NCBI RefSeq assembly: GCF_022376445.1
Contig: NW_025955008.1
Span: 205,101-269,100, forward strand
From: Fomitopsis serialis
Taxonomy: Eukaryota > Basidiomycota > Agaricomycetes > Polyporales > Fomitopsidaceae
Length of the DNA: 64,000 nucleotides
Direction: 5' to 3'
Under the pieces are notes generated by a model. That model was not told the origin of the DNA, ran no database searches, and saw only the letters and a list, made by a program, of their open reading frames with translations. Of the stretch, positions 46,395 to 57,544 are shown in pieces. Position 1 is the stretch's first letter; each line of letters starts with the position of its first letter. The translations under genes were made by a program, and so were the position numbers.

Positions 46395-49133
46395 AACGGC
46401 GCGACGTGTCGTCAGCAGTCACGTGGGCGTGTCTAATAATAGGTCGTTCACCTTTTCTCAGATCTCCCTCCAGTCCGCCTTCGTCAGGTCTTCGTAACAG
46501 CGCTGCGGCTCTGGCATCCTGAGCCTTTTCATTGATGCAGACATTGCAGTTGGAATAGCCCGCCTCGCATCAGCTGCACAACGCGACGGTCCCGATGGAA
46601 TGGTTTGGACCGTGCGGCTGACGTCGACGCCTCGATCGCCTGTCGTGCCGATGGCTGACGCGCTGACGGTCCTGGTCAGCCTCCGCCGCCGCTCATAAAT
46701 TCCGCCGCTGGCGAGGCAGCCCTCTCTCCATCAACCATCATCATCTTCATTGCGACTACTAGGACAACATTATGCTACCCTCACTACTAGGCGACTTGGC
46801 AGCCTTCCTGCATCTGGTCACACACCGGCCGCAAAGCAAGCTGCTATGGTTCTCTACCTTGGTCTCGTACGTCTACAACATCGTCGCCGACCGGATCGGA
46901 GACGACATCATCCTCATCTACCTCCGTGACTCGGTTGCTCCGTCCACCGGTCTACCAGTTATGCTACTCTGGAGAGTCTACAGGTTCTGGAGTCTGAGGA
47001 CGATGCTTTTCTTGCTGCTGCTCCTGCCTGTCATGGAGTTCGCTTGGTACTTCGGTCGTGAGAATCCCGCCCGGCGCGGGTTTCTCTACCGATGCATGGG
47101 GTTCTGCGTGGTGAAGGCATGCCGCGGTGCGATGTCCGGAGGCCTTACGATTCTTGCCGCAGCCGCCCTCGGACGCCATGGTTACCTCGATGGCATGTCG
47201 GCTTTGAGGGTTCGTATTCTGGGAATGTTCTTCACCGTTCTGCTCGATGATCTCGTCATGTGGCCGACCATGACGTGGATCATGCGTTCGCGAAACGACT
47301 ACTCGTCATTTGCGGTGGCTCAGGTGCGAATCTCACGTTGCGCAGGTCGTCGTCATTCGCAATGTCCTCACTCTGCTATAGCTTGTGGACGAAGTCGTCG
47401 AGTATCTGCCGACACTCGCGCGAGAGGCCATCCCGCCCGAGGAGGTGTGCACTATCTGCTACCAGACGCTGGAGGACATTCACCACGGCCGGGTGGTGAA
47501 CGACGACGGCACGCCAACTAGCGAGCCTGTTCCTGTCAAGAGCCGGCGCGTCACGAAACTGAATTGCGGACATTTCTTCTGCAAGCCGTGGTGAGTGTAC
47601 CATCTACGACGCTAGTGGCACGGGCTATACTATGGATGCTCATGACTGTTGATATCAGTATTCGTGAATGGATCCGTCGTGGGGTGAGTACATCTCGCGC
47701 ACAGCTTTTCGCTCGACTGACCGGACCGGCTTGCTGCAGCATGGGTCATGCCCCGTGTGCCGCGGGTGGTTCGTCGACATCGTGCCGTCTCCTAAACAAA
47801 TGACCTCGGGCAGGATCAACGACCAGCGCCCAGCGCATGATGTCCCGCGCCGCGGTCCAGGGCCCGTCCGCACTACTATCGAGGCCAGCCAGGGCACTCG
47901 TGCCACGAACGACGCCGCCGTCGATGAGCCGACGGTAGTCAGGTCGGTCGAGGTGACGCAGCAACCCGCTCAGCCAGCGGTGACGCACAGCGACCCGCTT
48001 GACGAGGCTATCAGGTTGGAGAAGCTGAAGTTGCTCGACTTCCTGCGGAAGGCGAACAGGCGAATGGAACAGCTGCAAGACCAGCTGAAGATCGTCGAAG
48101 AGATGAGCAGCGTGGTCAGCGAGTTCCAGCGGGGTGGAGAAGGGGAAGCAACGGGAGCAGGCGCGGGACGCGGCTCAGGCTCTTGAAGCACACCGTTGCC
48201 GGGTGTATCGGAGTGGAGTGCACATGACCCCGAGGGGAGCAGGGCGTGGCGCACATACGGTAACGGAGGCAGCAATGCCACAACGGTTTACTCGGGAGCC
48301 GTAACATGGTGTCCAGGTAAGGGTTTGAGCGCCGTACGACCACCTGGAGCTGACGATTGGTGCAGGTGACGCTTATGCGGCTCGGTGCCGGCGGGATACC
48401 GTCGAGATGGGGTGTGCGCGCAGCCACGCCGCGATTGAGTTGTGTCGCGGTCCGTCAGGTAAGGGCTTCGACGGGATGGTGAATTCCGGCTGCGTAGGCT
48501 AACGAGGCAAACCCTAGTTGGTCTAACATCACGTTATCACTGTCGACACGGTCACATCTGGGGTACGCCTGGTATGAGGCGCTTCATCGTGAGTACATCC
48601 GGTGTTTAGTTTCCTCTCACACCGGCTGACAGGTCGTCAGAGCGGTTGCACTTGTCAAGATCGATGCTGAAATTGGGATACTCAAGCGGATGCAACCTTG
48701 ATTGCCAAGGCTGTGCGGAGCGAGTGTGCCGTTTCGGGGTTGGAGTGCGCTACGAAGATGTTCAAGTACGACGATACAATTGACGTTGCTACGTTGTGAC
48801 AGGAAATGTACTCGTAGTGTTGGCTACCGTGCCAGTGTAGTGTTACAATTGATACTTGTGACGTCCTTTATGTCGTTCAAAGGCAGCGTATTCAAAGGGA
48901 AGCGAGTCAGTTGCGAGGCTGGCGGCGTCATGCAAACATCTTCGCTGCGCTGCTGAACTGGGTCGACATGCTATGTGCCAACTCGCTGCTAAGTGCATGC
49001 CCGGCCTGCGCCTGCTCTTGTGTCACTGTTGGCGGCGGGTTGGTGGCCACATGCACTGGCGCCGGCGGCCACACGCCAGGCGTCCATGTCTGAATTAGGC
49101 AACCGAAGGTTCATTCAGTCGTTCGACCTCTTC
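46395..49133. repeat. Right arm of the 2,739-bp inverted duplication
   Basis: Reverse complement of 41921-44659. It carries the RING promoter, the gene and about 950 bases of 3' sequence. This arm continues the cassette order small-TM, RING, coiled-coil, so it probably holds the original copy. Confidence 0.93.
46772..48186 (+). CDS. Multi-TM RING-finger protein, right-arm copy
   Basis: Exons 46772-47323, 47382-47590, 47659-47683 and 47740-48186 give 410 residues, the same protein as the gene at 42868. Introns are phase 0, 2 and 0. The 25-nt third exon and its phases match the RING gene at 19868, although the proteins share little outside the RING. The RING has long spacing between the first and second metal-ligand pairs (CTIC to NCGHFFC, about 39 residues). 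Zinc ligands are complete. The upstream sequence tcataaatt (about 46695) may be the TATA element. Likely membrane-bound E3 ligase; substrate unknown. Confidence 0.85.
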
Positions 49134-49416
49134 TTCACCCGCCGCGGCGGTCCAGCAGCCCCGCACTCCGCTCTAGGCAAACCGTTTCCACAGCGGGCTA
49201 CAAGTCTCCTTCTTTCTTCACTTGCCACGGAATACCCTGGACAAGCCTCGTTTACACCTGCCGCAGGCCCGCCCTTCAGGCAGGCCCAGTGGCCGCCCGG
49301 GACGTCACTGCGTCAGTCACATTCCTGGCAATCGTCTGGTCTTCGCGTCGTCACATCGGTCGGCCTCCTGTGGCTGCAGCACGAGCTTCAACTGATTTCT
49401 CGCGTCTCCACTTGGG
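48187..49416. other. Gap between right-arm RING gene and coiled-coil gene
   Basis: Up to 49133 this is arm sequence mirrored at 41921-42867. After 49133 it is unique and contains the promoter of the coiled-coil gene. Short open frames occur but none is supported as coding. Confidence 0.5.
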
Positions 49417-51743
49417 ATGCAACTCATGGCACTCTGGGGCTTCTCAATCCGACTCGGACAGTACGGCGTTGCCTTGGCTGGTCTGGTTCTGGGTCTGCTC
49501 TGCCATCGATTTGTCTTGCCTAGCATTTCCTCACGATGGTCCCTTTCTGGCATGATGTTCCTGCCCTATAATGTCGTATTACCGGCGCTGTCTGTCGTCT
49601 ACCTGTGGAATCTTGTCCAGTCTGTGTCATCCAGGCAGCGTGCACTCGAAGAAAGAATCGTGTCGCTGGGCTCCGGCGACACGGACATACTGGAAACGCT
49701 CTCCAGTCTCCAGTCTGGCATTGCGAACATCCTTGAATCCCGCAGGAATGCAGTGAACGACATCAAGTTCGTTACGGATAGACTCTCCTCCCATAAAGCA
49801 GAGGTCGTCTCCTGCTTGGAGGAGCTCATAACATACATCGACTCAGACGCCCTCTCAAACGTCAACGAAAAGACCGCCCAACTTGAAGATGACATACAGC
49901 AGCTGAACGAGTGGAGGACGCAGACAGACGACCGGCTCGTAGCCGTCGAGACGACATCAGGCGAAATGCGCAAGACGCTCGTCAAGCTAGAAGAGGCATC
50001 GGTTGAAATGCACGAGAAGCGCACGAAGCTGGAAGCGCACTCGACGGCCTTGGATGCGATGATCATGCAAATACAGAATGATACCTTGGCATTCATCAAT
50101 TCGGCGGCGACAAACAGTGCGAACGTACGTCAGCTGTTGCAGAGGATGGCGGAGGCAGAGCGGCGCTTAGGGAACCTTCGGACACTCGTACAAAGCACCG
50201 GTAGCGAGCTAGCGAGTTTGCGCGGCATTCGGGATGAAGGCATCCAGTTCAAGCAAGAGTCCCAAGCTCTGAACGATTGCTGGCGTGGAACGGCGCCCAT
50301 CATTCCAGAGCCTTTACTAGCGGTGGGGTGGACATTAAGCCCCGATCGGTTTGAAGGTGAGCCCTTGACCAGCATCAACTGCTAGATCATGACTGAACCA
50401 AATGAACCTACAGATGAAGACTCAAGCCGCTCGGGCCTTAAACCCGTACCCGCGCCGCTCGTCGATGATGGTCTCGCTGCCGAACCCATCAGTCCACATC
50501 CTCAGAACTTAGGCAACGTTGTCCTGGAAGCATGCGACCCCGGGCCCCCGCATGGTGCAAGCGATGCATGGTACAAGAGCGCCCTTCAGCAGCTTCTACA
50601 GCTGTCGTCGAACCGACCCCACTACTACCCCAGCGAGGCTCTTCCGCGCGACGATCACCACATCAACCCCCAGGATGTCATCCCGAGAGCTCGCGATGAA
50701 TACCAATCGCTGGCGCGTTGTGTCATGGACTTCGAGCTTCACTTCACTTCACTCCCAGACGATATCATCCTCGAGGTGGCCAGCAAGATCGTACATCTCC
50801 GTCAGCGCAGCCGCCGTCGCGAAGTTTTCGGTAGACAGCGCCACCCAACCTCCGATGTGCACCTCATTGTGCGATGGTCGATCGGTGATGAGCTTCTCCG
50901 TGTTCTCATCTTCAGCGCGATGGAGCTATGCCAGCTTCAATCGTTGTCACTACCTGACGACGCGTCCACGTCGCAAGCACCGCAGAGCCGGCCCTCAAGT
51001 CTGGTATCGTATCCCTCCCGTGACTTCCTGGATCTACTCATGAAGCACATCGACGACCTGAGTCATGTCGTTGACAAGCTCTCCCAAGGCGACGGAACGT
51101 TACCGAAGCTAGCCAGAGTTCGCATCGAGCTCGTCATAGCGCAGTGTGTTGCGACCGTCTCCGGTCGGCTCAGGTTGCCGCAGAGCATAGTATGTCTGTC
51201 AGCTTCAGTCTCAATTGGCCATCCTGACGTGTTGTGTCTCCTTAGACTGCTGCCTCAGCGGGGCAAGAGCTCGAGGATACCATCAAACTAGCTGATTATC
51301 TCACCGCGGCCAACGTTGACCTGGTGTCAGAAGTTCGCTCGTTCGACCGAGATACGAATGCAAGTCCGCTCACGGATGAAGGTGCTAAAGCACGCAAACG
51401 CTTGGAGGAGCGGGTGACGGAACACGCACGATTGGTGAATACCCTGCACGCCCGTGCGTTCACCTCCCCCGGCTATGCCTGTGCCTGGGCGTCATGGATG
51501 GATCTGGGTGTAGTGGCGTACGACCTGTATGACCTCCCGGGGCAAACCCTCGAGATCTCGCGTGCCACTGAGCTCCTCCAGAGCATTGTGGAGGAGAGAA
51601 ATGTGTTGTTGAAACGGGTGAAGGTTTTGGATAGCAAAGACTTCAATATGAAGTCTCCAGAGTGGATCGAGGTGAAGAGGGCTCTTCTTGGCATGAACTT
51701 GTTGTTTAGTGTACACGTGGGTGACATCCAAGGTCTAGTGTAA
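49417..51743 (+). CDS. Two-TM coiled-coil protein, cassette copy 3
   Basis: Three exons: 49417 to about 50354, about 50412 to 51189, and about 51245 to 51743. The frame joins FE to DEDSSRSGLK over a 57-nt intron, and PQSI to TAASAGQELED over the second. The start MQLMALWGFSIRLGQYG leads into TM1 (VALAGLVLGLLCHRFVLP) and TM2 (YNVVLPALSVVYLWNLV). Coiled coil runs to about residue 290. The C-terminal 420 residues are homologous to those of the gene at 14996: ASKIVHLRQRSRR against VDKVIHLRGQARH, VLIFSAMELCQLQSL against ALVFSTLELVQIHSL. This copy has a shorter coil. No known domain. The C-terminal domain is the conserved part and probably carries the function. Confidence 0.82.
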
Positions 51744-52358
51744 CATCATTGTAAGGACGATAACTTCAGGCCCGCGAACAGATACATAACATAGATCTCT
51801 GTAATACTACCAACATTCTGTCTGGGGATATGTAACACCGCGCCGTTCTGAACCATATACGTTTGTGGCGTCATGGTAGAAGCATTCGGAAAGTCGTCCT
51901 TGACCGGTTGACCAGTTGACCTATGACTCCCTCACCAGGTGGCACCGGGAACGTGTACAGTAACTGGAACCTATGGTCCAGAGGATGACATTGGCATGGA
52001 GTTTGAACCCTGTACTCTTCTAGTTCAAAGCCGTGGCGATTCAACGAAAGGCTCACGGTGCTTTCGACATTATCCGGTGGTTAGGTCATATAACAAATTC
52101 CTACTTAGACAGACTCGGAGGCCGGCTTCGGCGACACCTTTCTGATCGTGACGCCGGCGTGAGGCAGTCAGTTGTGCAGACTAGACCACCCGATGCTCCT
52201 TTGTGGCTAGAATCGGGAGCGTGTAGCAATTTATCCCCCATGCTGTACCGACGACGGTCTTGTGCTAGTACAACAATCACTTCTCATTCTATGGACACCT
52301 GGGATACAACAGAATCATGTCGCCTTGTAGCTGGTTCACTGTCGTGCGACGTGCCTCA
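51744..52358. other. 3' intergenic region
   Basis: About 600 bases between the convergent coiled-coil and kinase-like genes. Nothing recognisable is seen. Confidence 0.5.
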
Positions 52359-53371
52359 TCAATGCCATGGTTGGAGAGCGACCGCGCCGTGTGCCGGCGC
52401 AGGACAGTGGTACGTGGGGGCGTGCATTACGGGAGGATGCGCCGTCGCAGGCCGCGCGCCGCAAAGACTGTGACCGGATTGCGACATCGTGTATGCACCG
52501 TGTGCTCTGACATCGGGGATGTGCTTCACGTGTACCATAGCGTCGCGGCAGAATTTGTCAGTCAATTCGTCGCTATGTGTGCGGAAAGCTGTACTCACCA
52601 CGTGAGGCGGTTTCGACGCGCATCCCCAGTCGATAAGATATGCTCGGGAGGCCTGATCGTTGAAGAGGACGTTCGACAGAGTGGGGTGTTGGTGAAGCCA
52701 GTGAGTGTTGCGGTAAGTGTGTAGGATTGTGTTCGTCGCGACGTCGATGGCGTGTTCTAGCAGCTCCCAGCATTGCTGCGGGTTGTGTCGCACGTGCGCG
52801 TACGCGGACGTTTGGTTGAACCGTTTGCCTGGCGATGGCTTCACGATGATCCACTTATCGTTATGGTGGTCCGAACCCTTCAACCACAGAGCACCGACCT
52901 GAGTAGACGTGTTAACTTTGCACAAGAGAGGCGAGAGGGAGCGTAAGGAACGTACGGCGGCAGTCGCCTGGATCTCTTGTTCAGATATTAACGCCTTGGC
53001 GTACCCGCCCTTATATTTGCCTGCGACGACTTTATACACGACGCCGTGCTCGCCTTGCTCTTCGTTCTTCCGCACTTTGAACTTCAAGTTCTTCTTATCG
53101 ACCCACAATGTTAGGTCATCTACGGTGGTTAAACTGTCATCATGCAGTGATGCTTGGCCATGACCGAGCAGAACGTACGTGACGGTGGCCCATGCGACGA
53201 AGCACGCGAAAGGTCGCGGACCAGTGGGAGCTCAAAGGACTGTTCATACAAACAGTCAGCGCTTGAATCGATATTCTGGCCAGTCTATTCCATGCTTACC
53301 GTGCCCTGGACGACCGGTGCAGCCCATGCTGTAACACACAAGGCGATCAACGAGGAAATAAGGAGTCGCAT
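52359..53371 (-). CDS. Kinase-fold protein with signal peptide, probable pseudoenzyme
   Basis: Exon 1 (53300-53371) encodes a signal peptide, MRLLISSLIALCVTAWAAPV, and is followed by a gtaagc donor. The next exons carry a shortened protein kinase-like fold: glycine loop GEHGVVYKV, lysine in GGYAKALI, helix-C Glu in EQEIQATAAV, hinge region WIIVKPSPGKRF, then the catalytic loop WLHQHPTLSNVLF and the DWG metal site (YLIDWGCAS). The usual catalytic Asp is His here (HQH instead of HxD), while Asn is kept. A gtgagt donor after KPPHV starts the last intron; the 3' exon model is uncertain. Catalysis is doubtful; a secreted or ER pseudokinase is the inference. Confidence 0.6.
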
Positions 53372-53575
53372 GGAAAGATCGTCAACGATGCGAACGAAAC
53401 TCAAGATGAGGATAGAGAAGATAAAGATAAAGAGAAGGGAAGAGTTGAAGACGAATGCAATAGAGGAGGAGGGCCAGCCAAGCTCGATTTGCAGTTCATC
53501 GTGCGCCCTCTTTATGGGTCGCTGGAAGTGTGATCCACCGCCTGTCACCGTGCGTTCTGCATGACCGTGAATTCA
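52490..53575. repeat. Direct repeat unit A (kinase-like locus)
   Basis: Matches about 55255-56340 in the same orientation, including coding exons, introns and the upstream flank (gtgatgctt..catgacc.agcagaac; catgcttaccgtgccctgg). Non-coding sequence is as well kept as coding sequence. Confidence 0.82.
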
Positions 53576-53599
53576 TGTCCCTGATCTTGCTCTGATCGC

Positions 53600-54560
53600 A
53601 CCATCAATAGTTGCAGTGCTCTTCTTGCCGATATGATGGAAGCATAGCCAATCATGGCCGAGTGTGTCCGAGTTGCTCAACTCTAAAATGCGATCTTGAT
53701 CGCAATTTCGATCGCGGTCGGCCCTCAGCGCGTGGCGCACGCGGAGACTCGGACATGCTCGACGGAGGCAAGCTGCGCGAGCGGGGCCATTCGGACATCG
53801 AGCGCGTCTTCGCATCCAGAGATTACTGGTACAGCGCAGCCCAGGGCGGCAGCTCCGCCACGTAGGACTCGACTGATAGGCAAGCATTCATGATTCGCCT
53901 AGCCACCGAAGCTTTACGCTCAGAATACTAGGGGCAGTGAATATGTCTTTGGGCTCGGACGAGAATAGCAAGCCGACATACGCGTAAGAAGCATCATGAT
54001 GCAATATAGTCAACTTACCGTTGACTTTCATCTGCAGCTCCGTTCTGGCTTTGTTGTCGTTGGTTGGCGGCTGGCGTTGAATACCATAGCTTGTTTCGTA
54101 GTGTTGGTGAAGGCAAAGTTCATCGAGCCCGTGTCCATAGATCCCAGACATCGATGCACGAGCAGACCTCGGTGAGCCATCGTCGAGGTCTGTGCCGATG
54201 GTCTAGCCCTCACAAGGCCGTCCTTCCGGTCGCCCGTTTCCCCATGCTCCCTTTCGACTCGGCATGCATGCTTCAAGTCGTGAATCCATGCCAGATCCAT
54301 GCCTTTGATCACACTGCAATTCATAATTGGAGTAGTATTGGAGTTCTCTGAATCACACCTTAGGCTGTTCTTGCCGATATTTCCTGATATGATGGAAGCA
54401 TGGCCAATCGCATGGTCGGGTGTGTCTTCCGACAGAGGAGGTGGAGGAGGAGGAGAAGAGGAAAGAGGATACCGTTTTGCTCAACTCTAAATTGCGATCT
54501 TGATCGCAATTTAGATCGCGGTCGGTCCCGGTCAGCGCTTGGCGCGCGCAAGCAAGGAGA
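53600..54560. repeat. Two copies of a flanking element with a gatcgcaattt core
   Basis: 53600-53760 and 54360-54550 both contain cttgccgatat, gatggaagcat, caactctaaa and gcgatcttgatcgcaattt, then gatcgcggtcgg. The second copy has an extra GA-rich insertion. A third, shorter copy of the first half lies at about 56385-56440. These are the upstream flanks of the kinase-like repeat units. Minus-strand frames across 53888-54324 are weak. Confidence 0.7.
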
Positions 54561-55087
54561 AGCACTGCAGCGTCCGAGCTCGAACGAGCTCGCCGGGCTT
54601 CGCAGCGGCCCCTCCTCGCGTCGCCGCCGCGGGTCGACGCAGTCACATCACGCATGTTGTTTCTCGATAGGCTGTCGCGCGACAGGCCTCATCAATGTCA
54701 TGATTGGGAAGTGGCCGTGCCGCATGCCGTGTGGGACATGTTGCTCTCGCCGCTAGCGCAGTCAGTGTTGGACGAGTTGTGCTGCCTAGTTGGGTAAGTG
54801 CGTCGTCGAATCATCAAACCGTCGTCCTCAGAGCCTGAGCGTCGTGCAGTGGCGGCAGAAGGGTAAAAGTGCCAGACCGTGAAAACACCTCTATTCTGAG
54901 TCAAGAGCACTGCAACGTCCCCAAGCGCGAATATCCAACCTAAATGTCCGACAGGCCTTGTAGTAGAGTCGCGCCATACACTGTGACATGACACAAGCAC
55001 GCTGTGGCTGGAATTTCTGGCAAGACCACAACGGTCGCCCGGCTGGCAGCATCCCCCAAGCTCCAGCGACTACGAACGTCTCTAGTG

Positions 55088-55232
55088 GCGCGCGGGGATG
55101 TATTGAGCGGACGGACGGCTCGCCCCAGCCTGAGGATGACGCGCGGGGACGTATTGTACGGACGGACGCCCCGGCGCAGGGTGGCGCGCGGGGACGTGTT
55201 CTACGTGCGGACGCCCTGACGCAGGCCGCACG
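55088..55232. repeat. Three-unit tandem repeat, 51 and 45 bp, codon-phased
   Basis: Units begin gcgcgggga at 55090, 55141 and 55186. Spacing is 51 then 45 bases, both multiples of three. In one plus-strand frame the units read GARGCIERTDGSPQPED, DARGRIVRTDAPAQG and GARGRVLRADALTQ. No surrounding gene is clear. The tract lies in sequence inserted into the broken kinase-like copy. Confidence 0.7.
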
Positions 55233-55254
55233 TAGGCAAAAACCGGCGCCCGAC

Positions 55255-56340
55255 ACCGTGCGTGTCACCTCTGCTCTGACATCGCTACGCATCTTCCCGT
55301 GTACCATAGCGTCGCGGCAGTATCTATCAACTGGTCGCTATGTGTGCGGAAAGCTGTACTCACCACGTGAGCCTGTTTCGACGCAGGTCCCCAGTCGATA
55401 AGATATGCTCGGGAGGCCTGGTCGTTGAAGAGGACGATCGTCATAACGAGATCTTGGTGAAGCCAGCCAGTGAGGTGGTAAATGTTTCAGGATTGCGTCT
55501 GTCGCGACGTCGACGGCGTGGTCCAGCAGCGCCCAACATTGCTGCGGGTTGTGTCGCACACGCGCATACGCGGACGTGATGTCGAGGCGTTTGCCTGGCG
55601 ATGGCCTCACGATCATCCAATTCCGGTGTTGGTCGTCCAGACTACTTCCACAGAGCTCCGACCTGAGTAGACACGTCAAGTTTGCACAAGCGAGGCGAGA
55701 GAACGTAGGGAACGTACGGCGGAAGTCGCCTCGACCTCTTGTAGAATGATCCTCGTCTTGGCGTACCCGCCCTTGTATTTGCCGTCGAGGACTTGATAGA
55801 CGACGCCATTCACGCCTTGATGTGGGTTCTTCCGCACCCTGAACTTCTTGCCATCGAGTCTCAGTGTTTCAATCTGGTCATCTACAATGGTCAAAATGTC
55901 ATGGGGTGATGCTTATGCATGACCAAGCAGAACATACGTGGCGGTGGCGCACGCGGCGAAAGGTCGCGGACTGAGATCTGAGACCTCAGAGGACTGTTCA
56001 CACAAACAGTCAGCGCATGATACAAATTTCTGGCTAGTCTATCCCATGCTTACCGTGCCCTGGAGGACCGATGCAGCCCATCCTGTAACGCACAGCGATC
56101 AACGAGGAAAGAAGGAGTCTCGTGGAAAGATCGTCAAAGAAACCCAAGATGAGGATAGAGAAGATCAAAGGAAAGAGCAGGGAAGAGAAAAGAAGATGAA
56201 TGCAGTAGGAGGAGGAGGACCAGCCAAGCTCGACTTGCCGTTCATCGTGCGCCCTCTTTATAGGCCGCTGGAAGTGCGATCCACAGCTTGAGGTCGCATG
56301 ACCGTGAATTCATGCCTCTGATCACACAGTTAACAATTGG
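55255..56340. repeat. Direct repeat unit C (kinase-like locus)
   Basis: Counterpart of 52490-53575. The two units are offset by about 2.76 kb. Confidence 0.82.
55377..56123 (-). pseudogene. Broken copy of the kinase-like gene
   Basis: It matches the gene at 52359 through most exons (KKFRVRKNPHQGVNGVVYQV; GKYKGGYAK; RPSPGKRLDITSAYARVRHN). The start codon of the signal peptide is ACG in place of ATG (56121-56123), and the signal peptide is frameshifted by a short deletion. The catalytic-loop block reads WLHQDLVMTIVLF and YLIDWGPAS, keeping the Asp that copy A lacks but losing the Asn. About 500 bases separate the last aligned exon from a further matching block at 54665-54740, so the 3' end is interrupted. 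It is best treated as a pseudogene. Confidence 0.7.
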
Positions 56341-56935
56341 AGTGCTCTGAATCCCTCTTCAGGCTTGCCTTCGGCTCTTCTTACCGATATTCCTGATGAT
56401 GGGAGCATTGACAATCATGGTCGAGTGTGTTGTCGGCGTGCAGACTTGTATCCGGGTAGCTCTCCTGTCACTGTGTCCTGGCAACGATGATCGATGAGCA
56501 CTGGTGCGTATGTCAAGTAGACTCGGACGTACTCACATGTGATGCTCTATGCCTCTCCATCGACTGGAACGTATGCATTGAGGCTTGCATAATGATGGCT
56601 AGTCGCTCGAGTCGCTCGGCACCGACTCGGATATCCCGAGCAGGACGGTGCCACAACGTTGCAACGTTGAACGTTTGAACGCCGGTCAAGTGCAAGTGCT
56701 ATATTTGTCTGGACAAGCCATAGACGACCTGCTGCGAGTGCACTCTGCTACTATCGAATCTGAGTCCGCTCCGTGCGCCTCAAGTGTGCCTAGCTCCGTT
56801 GTTAGTATGATTCGGCCACCTAAAGATCTGAGCAGCGAGTGGAATAATCTTACGTTAGGCTTATTTGGACGGCACATACGTTGGTAAGAGCTGGGTTCGG
56901 TAGTCGTGCAATTATAATGCTGCAGCCCTCGAGCT

Positions 56936-57175
56936 TCAAAGCTTCATACCTGGTAGTGCCAGCGCACCGTTGAGAGTCATTCCGTCTAGCCAATGCGGCG
57001 AGAATGCCAAGAGTAAGAGAATGCACAGCAAACCAGTGATGAGGAGGACATCCGGCGAGCAGAGTGGACGAGCATCAGAAGCTAGAGCAATAGCATTCGC
57101 TATGGTATCACAGATCGTACTATACAAATGGAGGACAAGGAGAGATGGAGTGAAGTATATATGTCGCCAAAGCAT
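56936..57175 (-). CDS. Small membrane-protein ORF, possibly a fragment
   Basis: An ATG-started frame (MLWRHIYFTPSLLVLHLYST) has two hydrophobic stretches, including VLLITGLLCILLLLAFSPHW, and ends PGMKL. The final PG codons overlap a possible donor (accag/gtatga), so the gene may continue. A helical frame further along (RLERLAIIMQASMHTFQSM, about 56560-56620) could be a later exon. I could not build a full model. It recalls the small-TM family in size only. Confidence 0.35.
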   Translation of the reverse strand: MLWRHIYFTPSLLVLHLYSTICDTIANAIALASDARPLCSPDVLLITGLLCILLLLAFSPHWLDGMTLNGALALPGMKL

Positions 57176-57544
57176 GAAACTCCGTATGACATGGAAACAG
57201 TGCCATCAGAGCGATTAAACAGGCTCTTTCAATCGGACCACCACGAACTAGAAAGCAATCGACCCGCGCTTGAAAGCCAGAAGAATACCGACGGAAAGCG
57301 AGAGCGTGCAGTGGTGGTCGCAATGTTGAAAACCCTTCGAGGCGCGGTGGAAATTTATTGGCGGTTCGTGGGAACATTCGATCATGTGACTAGACGCGTC
57401 GCGTCGCCAACGGCCCGAAACGCGCCCTCCATGCCGTTCGCGCCTTCAGCTGCGCCGGTCAGCCTCGGTCAGCGCACAGCTCAACTTAGACTCGGACAAC
57501 GGTCATCCCTCCTGGCACCCATTTCGCTTGTTACACTACCTGAC

